From: an uncultured Thiothrix sp.
GTDB lineage: Bacteria > Pseudomonadota > Gammaproteobacteria > Poriferisulfidales > GCA-002705445
Direction of reading: 5' to 3'
NCBI GenBank assembly: GCA_902624655.1
Contig: CACNYJ010000002.1
Coordinates: forward strand, 133,771-197,770
Length of the DNA stretch: 64,000 nucleotides
Shown: piece by piece, positions 8,471-15,903 of the stretch
Layout of the letters: each line of letters starts with the position of its first letter
How positions within the stretch are numbered: the stretch's first letter is position 1
Position numbers and translations under genes: made by a program
The notes under the pieces: generated by a model
The model's input: only the letters and a program-made list of their open reading frames with translations
Database searches by the model: none
What the model was told of the DNA's origin: nothing

Positions 8471-9598
8471 GTGAAAAATTTAAAACTACTCCTAATCTTT
8501 GTTTTTACTGTATTTTTCTCGGCATGCCAACTTCTTCCTGAAAATACTCAACTAAGAAGCTATCGAGTTCTTGTTCAACAAGGCAATTTTATAGAAGAAA
8601 GCAAGGTCGAATCTTTAAAAATAAATATGTCTAAAGAGCAAGTAATTTTTCTACTTGGGGAGCCTGTCTTAGATAATATTTTTGATAACAACAGATGGGA
8701 TTATGTATATTTTAGAAAAAGAGATCCTGAGGAGACACAACTCAACATGGTAAGTATATTTTTTGAGAAAGATAAAATAGCTAGCATGAAAAGAATTGTT
8801 AAAAATGATGACGGATTATTTGAGATAAGTGGAAATACAAGAAGAAATAAACCTGAGTTTATTGAAGATCAAGAAGTTTTAGCTTTACAAAAAAATATTT
8901 TTGAAGATATTGAGCTTGAGGCAAGCTCCAGCAAAACAGATAAAGATGTTTTAGCAAATAATTCAGAAGAAAAAATTATTGAGTCTGAAAATAACGAGAA
9001 TAAAAAACAAGATTATAATGATGTTTTAGCAAATAATTCAGAAGAAAAAATTATTGAGTCTGAAAATAATGATAGTAATAAACAAGAAAATTATAAAACC
9101 GACAACAATAGTAGTGTAGAACTTGTAGATAAAAAAATAAATACGCAAGAAAAAGATAACATTACTGAGGAAGAATCCCGCTCATCCGAGCAAAAAGAAG
9201 TTTATAAAGAAGTTTATAGTGAACCGATTAAAAGAAAAAATGATTTTGAAATTGTTTCAGATACACTAAACCAGTGGATATCATCATGGGAAAATAAAAA
9301 TCTCGAGAAGTATTTTTCTTATTACATTGACGGTTACACCTCAAAATACTTTGATAGTAGTATCCAATGGAAAAAAGATCGAGAAAATAGAATATTGGAT
9401 AAAAATAAAATATCTTTAGAAATTAGTAATCTGTCAATAAATTTTCAAATCGATGAGATGGAAACTGCAACCGCAGTCTTTCAACAAAAGTACTCTTCTG
9501 AAAGATACTCAGACTCTGTGAAAAAACAAATTATTTTCGAAAAAATAGATAAAAACTGGAAAATTATTTCAGAAACTTTGCTTGAGGGTGAATATTAA
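8471..9598 (+). CDS. bamE: BamE (SmpA/OmlA) lipoprotein with C-terminal Cds6/NTF2-like domain
   Basis: Subunit of the outer-membrane beta-barrel assembly complex. A GTG start gives a lipoprotein signal peptide with lipobox FSAC (Cys19). Residues about 30-110 are the BamE fold (MSKEQVIFLLGEP, NRWDYVYFRKR, FFEKDKIASM). E. coli BamE ends near residue 113, but this protein runs to 375. Residues 115-258 form an acidic, Asn/Glu/Lys-rich linker containing a duplicated 25-residue unit. Residues about 259-375 look like the NTF2-like domain found at the C-terminus of Cds6-type proteins (WISSWENKNLEKYFSYY, YTSKYF, W-K-DRENRI, FQQKYSSERYSDSVKKQI, NWKIISE). The fusion is not disrupted by stops and uses the same codon bias throughout. 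Synteny with fur, rnfH and ratA supports the BamE identity. Confidence 0.9.
   Translation: MKNLKLLLIFVFTVFFSACQLLPENTQLRSYRVLVQQGNFIEESKVESLKINMSKEQVIFLLGEPVLDNIFDNNRWDYVYFRKRDPEETQLNMVSIFFEKDKIASMKRIVKNDDGLFEISGNTRRNKPEFIEDQEVLALQKNIFEDIELEASSSKTDKDVLANNSEEKIIESENNENKKQDYNDVLANNSEEKIIESENNDSNKQENYKTDNNSSVELVDKKINTQEKDNITEEESRSSEQKEVYKEVYSEPIKRKNDFEIVSDTLNQWISSWENKNLEKYFSYYIDGYTSKYFDSSIQWKKDRENRILDKNKISLEISNLSINFQIDEMETATAVFQQKYSSERYSDSVKKQIIFEKIDKNWKIISETLLEGEY
8945..9072 (+). repeat. in-frame tandem duplication inside the bamE linker
   Basis: Two copies of a 53-nt block (8945-8997 and 9020-9072) differing at a single base, with a 75-nt (25-codon) period. Each encodes DVLANNSEEKIIESENN. The near identity of the two copies, including synonymous positions, points to a recent duplication within the disordered linker. 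Confidence 0.9.
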
Positions 9599-9879
9599 TT
9601 CCTTTTAAAGTTAAATTTTCTTTTCTCATTTGGTGTCATTTTTAAATCATCGAAAATTTCAATTCTATCTTTATCATTAATAATATAATCAAGTTCAATC
9701 TTTTTCCCGAAGCATCCATAAGATTTTTTTGATAAGAAATCAATCGAAAATACAGATGTTTTAATCAAATAATCGAGTAAATCATTTAAAGTTCTGTTTT
9801 TCTCAAAAAGTAAATTGTGTTGAATTATATCATTATCCGGTTTAACGTAAATTATTTCGATTTTTATATTAATTTTCAT
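9595..9879 (-). CDS. rnfH: RnfH family (UPF0125) ubiquitin-like protein
   Basis: Small beta-grasp (ThiS/MoaD-superfamily) protein of uncertain function. The 94-residue sequence has the family pattern: IEIIYVKPDNDIIQHNLLF, a short helix with LLDYLIKTSVF, CFGKKIELDYIINDKDRIEIFDDLKMTPNEKRK, matching E. coli RnfH in length and layout. Its start overlaps the end of ratA by 11 nt, and its end overlaps bamE tail-to-tail by 4 nt. The ratA-rnfH pair beside bamE and smpB is the standard gammaproteobacterial arrangement, and no rnf genes are nearby. Confidence 0.9.
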   Translation of the reverse strand: MKINIKIEIIYVKPDNDIIQHNLLFEKNRTLNDLLDYLIKTSVFSIDFLSKKSYGCFGKKIELDYIINDKDRIEIFDDLKMTPNEKRKFNFKRN

Positions 9880-10297
9880 TTTTTTTCATTGATTCTTCTA
9901 TAAAAGCCTTAACGAGATAATTTGTTATTTTTTCGAGTGATTTTCCTACTGTATATTCAACAATCTTATTTTCAGCTTCGTAATTAATATTCAGGTAAAT
10001 TATTGTTTTACCATCTACGCTTTTAAATTCCCAGATACCGTCTAAAAATTTAAAGGGTCCGTCAATCAGTTTCATGTTAATTGATTTATTTTTTTTTATT
10101 TCGTTTCTAGTTGTAAAAGATGTTGAAAGTCCCTTGAGATTGAAATCAAGCTTTGCTTCCATAAATTTGTCATCTTCAGATAGTATCTTTGATTCTGTGC
10201 AGTATGGAACAAAGTTTTTATATAAATTGACTCTGTTCACAATATCAAAAACTATTTCGATATCTTTTAGTATTATTGCTTCTTTTTTTATAACCAT
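9869..10297 (-). CDS. ratA: RatA / COQ10-type START-domain protein
   Basis: Member of the polyketide cyclase/START family; E. coli RatA has been described as a ribosome-associating toxin, and eukaryotic COQ10 homologues bind ubiquinone. The 142-residue sequence keeps the family landmarks FDIVNRVNLYKNFVPYCTES, SFTTRNEIKKNKSINMKLIDGPFKFLDGIWEF (long conserved block) and the C-terminal amphipathic helix. It overlaps rnfH by 11 nt and follows the NSS transporter after 9 nt. In E. coli ratA is directly divergent from smpB; here a transporter gene is inserted between them. Confidence 0.93.
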   Translation of the reverse strand: MVIKKEAIILKDIEIVFDIVNRVNLYKNFVPYCTESKILSEDDKFMEAKLDFNLKGLSTSFTTRNEIKKNKSINMKLIDGPFKFLDGIWEFKSVDGKTIIYLNINYEAENKIVEYTVGKSLEKITNYLVKAFIEESMKKNEN

Positions 10298-10306
10298 GCT
10301 TGAATT

Positions 10307-11683
10307 CTATGAAAAAATATCAAAATTAATTCCTATTGCATTTAACATAACAAAAATGACTGCAATTGGTGCAATCACCCGTGCAGAAAAATACCACAAG
10401 ACTTTTAATATTCCGGATTTAATTTTTAATTCCGAGTCAACTTTTTCCTTAGATAATAGCCAACTAACGTAAACTGTTATTAATATGCCTCCCATTGGAA
10501 GAAGAATATTAGATGTAAGATAGTCTAAGAAATTAAATATATTTAATCCAAAGATTTTAATGTCTGAACCGACATTGAAAGATATAATTGTCCCAATTCC
10601 AATAAACCATGCGATTGCTGCGGAAAAAATTGCAGCTTGTATGCGTGTAACGTTATATTTCTCAATAAGCCAAATAATCATTGGCTCAATTAATGAAATT
10701 GATGACGTCCATGCCGCGACTATTAATAAGATAAAAAATAAAGTTCCAAATAATTGACCACCAGGCATTGCTCCAAATGCAACCGTTAAGGTTTGGAATA
10801 TTAAACCGGGTCCTTGAGTCATCTCTAGCCCACTTGAAATAACAATAGGAAATATAGCTAAGCCAGCTAACAATGCTACAAGAGTGTCTAGAGATGCAAC
10901 TATTACACATGTTTTAGGGATTGAAACATCGCTCGATAAATATGACCCGTAGACCATTAAAGCTCCCATGCCTAAGCTTAAGCTAAAAAAAGCTTGGCCC
11001 ATAGCAATTAATATTGTCTTTCCAGTTACCTGACTAAAATCAGGGTATAGCATGAACTTTATACCATTTGCAAAGTCGCCTTCTATTGCAGAATAAAATA
11101 CAAGAGCTACTAGTAAAACTAATAAAGCGGGCATTAATCGAACAACCGCATTTTCAAGCCCTGATTTCACTCCCCTAGATACAACTAAAGCGGTAATAAT
11201 ACAAAAAATAGTGTGCCATGCTAAGAGTCTCTCCGGGTCTGCGATAAAGTTTTCAAAAATTACTGCTGCGCCTGGTGCATCGATATTATTTAAAACTCCA
11301 AATGCAGTTCTTGAGGCGTATGCCATTGTCCAGCCAGCAATAACGCTATAATACGAGAGAATTAAAATACCAGCTAGAATTCCTATAAGTCCGATAATTT
11401 GCCAATTCTTTGATCTGTTTTCTCTTTCAGATATATATCTTATCGAGGCGATAGGGTTCAATCTCCCTCTTTTCCCTAAATAAACCTCTGCTAACATTAT
11501 TGGTATCCCTATCAAGATAACACACAAAATATAAATTATGACAAAAGCACCTCCACCATTTTCACCAGTAATGTAAGGGAATTTCCAAATATTTCCTAAG
11601 CCAACAGCAGAACCTGCTGCTGCTAATATAAAGGCAGTCCTTGAAGACCATTCGCCATGTGAAGAAGTTCTATTTATTGCCAT
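10307..11683 (-). CDS. sodium-dependent transporter, NSS/SNF family
   Basis: Sodium-coupled amino-acid or related amine symporter of the LeuT fold. The 458 residues begin with a short cytoplasmic stretch (SSHGEWSSRTAFILAAAG) and the hallmark of TM1, GSAVGLGNIWKFPYITGENGGG, followed by about eleven more hydrophobic helices. TM6-like ALMVYGSYLSSD and the TM8 region with conserved Ser/Thr are present. Substrate cannot be told from sequence alone; bacterial relatives transport tryptophan, tyrosine or other amino acids. It probably heads a transcript with ratA and rnfH and is divergent from smpB. Confidence 0.93.
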   Translation of the reverse strand: MAINRTSSHGEWSSRTAFILAAAGSAVGLGNIWKFPYITGENGGGAFVIIYILCVILIGIPIMLAEVYLGKRGRLNPIASIRYISERENRSKNWQIIGLIGILAGILILSYYSVIAGWTMAYASRTAFGVLNNIDAPGAAVIFENFIADPERLLAWHTIFCIITALVVSRGVKSGLENAVVRLMPALLVLLVALVFYSAIEGDFANGIKFMLYPDFSQVTGKTILIAMGQAFFSLSLGMGALMVYGSYLSSDVSIPKTCVIVASLDTLVALLAGLAIFPIVISSGLEMTQGPGLIFQTLTVAFGAMPGGQLFGTLFFILLIVAAWTSSISLIEPMIIWLIEKYNVTRIQAAIFSAAIAWFIGIGTIISFNVGSDIKIFGLNIFNFLDYLTSNILLPMGGILITVYVSWLLSKEKVDSELKIKSGILKVLWYFSARVIAPIAVIFVMLNAIGINFDIFS

Positions 11684-11711
11684 TAGTAAGTTCTATTCTT
11701 ATGTTAATATT

Positions 11712-12200
11712 ATGAATATTATGGGACAAAGAGATAAAAATACAGAAAATATTATAGCTGTCAACAAAAAAGCAACACATGATTATTTTATTCTTGAAAA
11801 ATTGGAGGCTGGGCTCGTGCTTGAAGGGTGGGAAGTAAAAGGAATTAGGGCTTTAAAAGTACAATTAAGAGAGGCATATGTAAGAGTAATTAAAGGGAAC
11901 GTTTTACTTATTGGCTCACATATAACACCACCAAAGTTCGTAGATAAAAGTGAAGATAAAAATGTCAATAGAACTAGAAAACTTCTTCTTAATCAAAAGG
12001 AAATCTTTATGCTGACAGGTAAAATAAAAAAAGATGGTTTAACATTAATTCCTTTATCGTTGTATTGGAAAAACAATAAAGTGAAGTTAATGATTGGTAT
12101 TGCAAAAGGTAAGAAAAAATATGATAAAAGACAAGAAGAAAAGAACAAAGATTGGTCGATTCAAAAGAACCGACTATCTAAGAAAATTCAAAAAAAATAA
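11712..12200 (+). CDS. smpB: SsrA-binding protein SmpB
   Basis: Binds tmRNA and brings it to stalled ribosomes for trans-translation. The 162-residue protein contains the conserved EAGLVLEGWEVKGIRALKVQ block, the TRKLLLNQKEI motif, IPLSLYWKNNKVKLMIGIAKGKKKYDKR and a basic C-terminal tail that folds in the mRNA channel. Two in-frame ATGs (11712 and 11721) are possible starts; neither has a clear Shine-Dalgarno. The ssrA gene, often adjacent, was looked for nearby and is not visible in this window. Confidence 0.96.
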   Translation: MNIMGQRDKNTENIIAVNKKATHDYFILEKLEAGLVLEGWEVKGIRALKVQLREAYVRVIKGNVLLIGSHITPPKFVDKSEDKNVNRTRKLLLNQKEIFMLTGKIKKDGLTLIPLSLYWKNNKVKLMIGIAKGKKKYDKRQEEKNKDWSIQKNRLSKKIQKK

Positions 12201-12205
12201 ATAAT

Positions 12206-12406
12206 TTATTCTCTATTACAAGAAAAGACTTCCACGTTCACATCAATTTGTGCCCTTACGCCATCAATACATTCTTCGTAAGAACTATATTCTCCGATTA
12301 CATTATTATTGTTTACAGCAATCCACATTCCTGAATCTTCGCTATATTTTAAATATCCCCAAAATCCAACAATTAGTAAGACTATAAGCATAAATATTTT
12401 GTCCAT
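12206..12406 (-). CDS. 66-residue membrane-anchored hypothetical protein
   Basis: Short protein with one N-terminal membrane helix (about residues 4-20, IFMLIVLLIVGFWGYL) and a small, probably periplasmic domain containing two cysteines (YEECIDGV and FSCNRE) that could form a disulfide. The start has a plausible ribosome binding site (AGGCGG). It lies tail-to-tail with smpB (5 nt apart) and upstream-adjacent to dnaQ on the same strand, but in front of no other gene, so it is likely monocistronic or follows dnaQ. Family not recognised. Confidence 0.7.
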   Translation of the reverse strand: MDKIFMLIVLLIVGFWGYLKYSEDSGMWIAVNNNNVIGEYSSYEECIDGVRAQIDVNVEVFSCNRE

Positions 12407-12448
12407 ATTGGTTCCGCCTTTTATAATAATTTTAGATTTTTTATTATA

Positions 12449-13147
12449 TCAAAACTCAGAAATTTTCCAAATACATCTGCCTTTCGATATCTCATCAATC
12501 TTTTTACATAATTCTTGATGCTCTCTAAGCTCTTCTTCATCTGCCTTTATAACAACAAATTTTCCTGACAATTCTTCTTTACTATCTTTTTGTCTACTTT
12601 CTTCTTTTTGAGGTAATTCGAAAGAGGTTTGTCCTCCTGTCATAGCAAGATAAACGTCTCCAAGAATTTTTGCATCTAGTAATGCTCCATGAAAATCTCT
12701 TGATGAATTATCAACGTTATATCTTTTACACAACGCATCAAGACTATTCTTTTGACCTGGATGCAGTCTCCTTGCGTACAACAAAGTATCAAAAATTTTA
12801 CATTCTTCGGATAATTTTATATTTTGGGAGGAAAAACTGAATTCGTATTCAATAAATCCGATATCAAATGGGGCATTATGTATTATGAGTTCAGCCCCTT
12901 TAATGAAATTCAACAGGTCATCTTTTACATCAATAAATAAAGGTTTATCTTCTAAAAATTCATTTGATATGCCATGAACGTTAATTGCACCCTGGTCTAT
13001 TTTTCTCTCTGGATTAAGATAATGATGAAACTTATTTCCAGTATATTTTCTATCAATTAGCTCAACACAACCAATTTCAATAATTTTGTGCTTTCTTGTG
13101 ACATCTAGCCCTGTTGTCTCAGTATCTAATATTATCTGTCTATTCAC
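12449..13147 (-). CDS. dnaQ: DNA polymerase III epsilon subunit (3'-5' proofreading exonuclease)
   Basis: Proofreading subunit of the replicative polymerase. The 232 residues start directly with the DEDDh exonuclease: Exo I in LDTETTGLD (Asp8, Glu10), Exo II in HNAPFDIGFIEYE, and Exo III with HGALLDAKIL supplying the catalytic His and Asp. The C-terminal part (about 185-232) is the tail that contacts the alpha subunit. Length is close to E. coli (243). Its start overlaps the rnhA end by 8 nt, the same strand and order as in many relatives. Confidence 0.95.
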   Translation of the reverse strand: MNRQIILDTETTGLDVTRKHKIIEIGCVELIDRKYTGNKFHHYLNPERKIDQGAINVHGISNEFLEDKPLFIDVKDDLLNFIKGAELIIHNAPFDIGFIEYEFSFSSQNIKLSEECKIFDTLLYARRLHPGQKNSLDALCKRYNVDNSSRDFHGALLDAKILGDVYLAMTGGQTSFELPQKEESRQKDSKEELSGKFVVIKADEEELREHQELCKKIDEISKGRCIWKISEF

Positions 13148-13592
13148 AATTTTTTCCTGTTTTATTTGATATAGCTAGGTTAGCTAATTCATCAGCTGTA
13201 TCATTACCAATATCACCACTGTGACCTTTAACCCAATTCCATTCGACTGTATGAAAGTTATTATATTTGTCGATATCTTTCCATAAATCGATATTCTTTA
13301 CTTCTTTTTTATTTGATGTCAACCAATTATTGGTTTTCCAATTTTCTATCCAGCTATTAATTCCTTGCATTAAATATTTTGAATCTGTAAAAATTACAAC
13401 ATCTGACTTACTTTTTAGAGAGCTCAATGCCTCTATTGCGGCTTTTAGCTCCATTCTATTATTCGTTGTATCTTTTTCATATCCGCAAATTTTTTTTTTC
13501 TTATCTTTATAGGTAAGTACTGCCCCCCAACCCCCCTCACCAGGATTACCTTTGCAAGCTCCATCTGTATAAATTATAACTTTATCTTTCAT
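13140..13592 (-). CDS. rnhA: ribonuclease HI
   Basis: Degrades the RNA strand of RNA-DNA hybrids. The 150 residues carry all catalytic residues at E. coli positions: Asp10 (YTDGACKGNPG), Glu48 (NNRMELKAAIEAL), Asp70 (FTDSKYLMQGI), His124 (VKGHSGD) and Asp134 (DTADELAN). It overlaps the upstream methyltransferase gene by 11 nt and the downstream dnaQ by 8 nt, so the three are translationally coupled. Confidence 0.97.
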   Translation of the reverse strand: MKDKVIIYTDGACKGNPGEGGWGAVLTYKDKKKKICGYEKDTTNNRMELKAAIEALSSLKSKSDVVIFTDSKYLMQGINSWIENWKTNNWLTSNKKEVKNIDLWKDIDKYNNFHTVEWNWVKGHSGDIGNDTADELANLAISNKTGKNCE

Positions 13593-14307
13593 AATTATTA
13601 TGAATAACTGGTTTTGAGAATTTTCCTAAAATTATATTATCGCGCTTGTGCCAATTTTTACTAAGTATGAATTTATAGGTTTTTTTCTTTGCAAAAAATA
13701 TATACGAAATCCCAAAATAGTTTATTTTTGAAAAAAAACTGTTATTTAAAAATCCAAAATATCTAAAAATTTTTTCATTATTAATTGGAGGAATTTTATT
13801 TATATTTATTATTTGCTGAACCTCGTAAGAAAATAAAGACATCCAATCGTGTAGTCTGTTAATGCCAACATAATCTTTATTTTTAAATATCGATCTTAAA
13901 GGTAAAATTGAATAAATCATTAAAGGGCTTATCTTGTTAAAACCTGCTATAACAATTTGGCCGTCATCTTTCACGATTCTATCAATTTCTCTAAAAGCCG
14001 CATGCGGGTTTTCATTAATATCAAGAGAATGAATTAATACAACATTGTCTATAGAGGATTCCTGAAAAGGAAGTTTTTCAATTTCTGCCGATAAATCTCC
14101 ATATTTAGACAAAGATACATAAAATGTATTAAAATTATTATTATTTTCTAATAATTTTTTTATAATTTCGTTTGGACCAAAATAAACTATATTTTTATCA
14201 GAGCTTGTATTAAATAATTTTTTAATATGAGAAATTATAAGCTTTGAATTAAATCTGCCTGCTAAAGATTGATACCAATTATCTATTTCATTTGATTTAA
14301 AATTCAT
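13582..14307 (-). CDS. class I SAM-dependent methyltransferase, YafS-like
   Basis: Methyltransferase_11-type protein of 241 residues. Recognisable parts are VYFGPNEIIKKLLE (weak SAM-binding motif I region), LPFQESSIDNVVLIHSLDINENPHAAFREIDRIVKDDGQIVIAGFN (motifs II-III; long conserved stretch), and a C-terminal region ending KKTYKF. Position directly upstream of rnhA-dnaQ is that of E. coli yafS. The glycine-rich motif I is poor (no GxGxG), so SAM binding is likely but not certain. The substrate is unknown. Confidence 0.8.
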   Translation of the reverse strand: MNFKSNEIDNWYQSLAGRFNSKLIISHIKKLFNTSSDKNIVYFGPNEIIKKLLENNNNFNTFYVSLSKYGDLSAEIEKLPFQESSIDNVVLIHSLDINENPHAAFREIDRIVKDDGQIVIAGFNKISPLMIYSILPLRSIFKNKDYVGINRLHDWMSLFSYEVQQIININKIPPINNEKIFRYFGFLNNSFFSKINYFGISYIFFAKKKTYKFILSKNWHKRDNIILGKFSKPVIHNNYER

Positions 14308-14310
14308 AAT

Positions 14311-15903
14311 TTATAATATTTGTGGGACAGAACTAAGTAATTTTTTTGTATAATCATTTGACGTATTATTTATTATATCAGACGTTTTTCCACTCTCAAC
14401 TATTTTACCTTGATACATTACTGATAATGTATCGGAAATGCTTGCCACAAGATTTATATCATGAGATATAAATAAATATGATATTTGGTTTTTGGTTTGA
14501 ATCTCATTCAACAAATCTAATACTTGTTTTTGGACAGTAACATCCAGTGAGCTAGTAGGCTCATCGCAAATCAATAATTTTGGATCTAAAACTAAAACTC
14601 TCGCGATAGCAATTCTTTGTCTTTGCCCGCCTGAGAATTGATGGGGATATTTATATAAAGAGCTTTCCTCTAGGCCAACATTTTCTATTACATTTTTTAG
14701 GCATTCGTTTGTTTCCTCGGTATTCATATAGGGTTTTAAAAAGCTCAAGCCCTCTTTTATGATGCTACCCACTCGCATTCTAGGATTTAGTGAAGAAAAT
14801 GGATCTTGAAAAATCATTTGATAGTTTTTTCTGAAATTTAGCTTTTCTTTACCTTCCATTTTTAATATATCTTTATCAAGAATTCGTATATCGCCGTCTG
14901 TTACTTCGGTTAAGCCCATTATAGCTTTTGCAATTGTTGTTTTACCTGATCCAGACTCACCGACAATAGCATGTGTGGCACCTGCATCAATTGATATGCT
15001 TATGTCGTCAACTGCTTTTTTATAATCTTGATTCCGTGCGATAAAGCTCTTTTTTTCTTTAAAATATACTTTTAAATTATTTACTTTTAATACGCTATTA
15101 TTTTTCAATGAATTCGTAAAGTTATTTTTTCTATTATAAGAAGAAGAGGCTAACAAAGTTTTACTATATAACGACTTTGGGTTTTCAAAGAATTTTTTTG
15201 ATTCACTATTTTCCACAACCATCCCTTCCTTCATTACTACAATGTTATCTGATATTTGAGAAGCTACAGCAAGATCATGTGTGATGAAAAGAATAGACAT
15301 ATTAAGCTCATTTCTTAATTCCAAAAGTAAATCGAGAACCTGTTTTTGTATTGTGACGTCAAGAGAAGTTGTTGGTTCATCAGCAATTAGTAACTTTGGT
15401 TTACACGCTATTGCCATTGCGATCATAACTCTTTGCTTCATCCCACCAGATAATTGGTGAGGGAAAAGATCTATAACTCTAGATGCATCGTCAATACCTA
15501 CAGAAATAAGATTCTCAATGATTTTTCTTTTTATTTTTTTTCTACTATCTTTTTCATGTGCTTCCAGTAATTGATCATAAATACTCATAACTGGATTTAA
15601 CGATCGCATTGGTTCTTGAAATATCATGGAAATATCATTTTTTCTAATTAAACGCATATTTTGTTCTTCTAAAGATAATAAATCAGTATCATTGAAGATT
15701 ATTTTACCTTTTTTTATTCTGCAATTTTTTTCAAGAAGTCTAATAATTGACAAAGCTGTCAAAGACTTGCCGCTCCCAGACTCTCCTATTAAAGATAAAA
15801 TTTCCGAGCTATTAATAGAAAAATTAATATCTTTTAGAATTTTATTCTCATTTTCTGATTCAATAGATAAATATAGATTTTTAACTTCAAGTAATTTACT
15901 CAT
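14311..15903 (-). CDS. yejF: ABC transporter ATP-binding protein with two nucleotide-binding domains (YejF-like)
   Basis: Energises the peptide-type importer encoded upstream. Two complete NBDs lie in one chain (530 residues): NBD1 with Walker A GESGSGKSLTALSI, signature LSGGMKQRVMIAMA and Walker B LLIADEPTTSLDVT; NBD2 with GESGSGKTTIAKAI, FSGGQRQRIAIARV and LLICDEPTSSLDVT. The start MSKLLEVKNLYLSIE overlaps the permease stop by 8 nt (ATGAGTAA), which fits coupled translation; an in-frame ATG at 15933 would add 10 residues of no family resemblance. Last gene of the importer operon. Confidence 0.93.
   Translation of the reverse strand: MSKLLEVKNLYLSIESENENKILKDINFSINSSEILSLIGESGSGKSLTALSIIRLLEKNCRIKKGKIIFNDTDLLSLEEQNMRLIRKNDISMIFQEPMRSLNPVMSIYDQLLEAHEKDSRKKIKRKIIENLISVGIDDASRVIDLFPHQLSGGMKQRVMIAMAIACKPKLLIADEPTTSLDVTIQKQVLDLLLELRNELNMSILFITHDLAVASQISDNIVVMKEGMVVENSESKKFFENPKSLYSKTLLASSSYNRKNNFTNSLKNNSVLKVNNLKVYFKEKKSFIARNQDYKKAVDDISISIDAGATHAIVGESGSGKTTIAKAIMGLTEVTDGDIRILDKDILKMEGKEKLNFRKNYQMIFQDPFSSLNPRMRVGSIIKEGLSFLKPYMNTEETNECLKNVIENVGLEESSLYKYPHQFSGGQRQRIAIARVLVLDPKLLICDEPTSSLDVTVQKQVLDLLNEIQTKNQISYLFISHDINLVASISDTLSVMYQGKIVESGKTSDIINNTSNDYTKKLLSSVPQIL

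Noticed and set aside
11684-12206. tmRNA gene beside smpB
   Set aside because: No ssrA-like acceptor end or tag sequence could be found around smpB.
12196-12210. AATAAA-TAA-TTTATT repeat between smpB and the convergent small gene
   Set aside because: Pure A/T stem, too weak to call a terminator.
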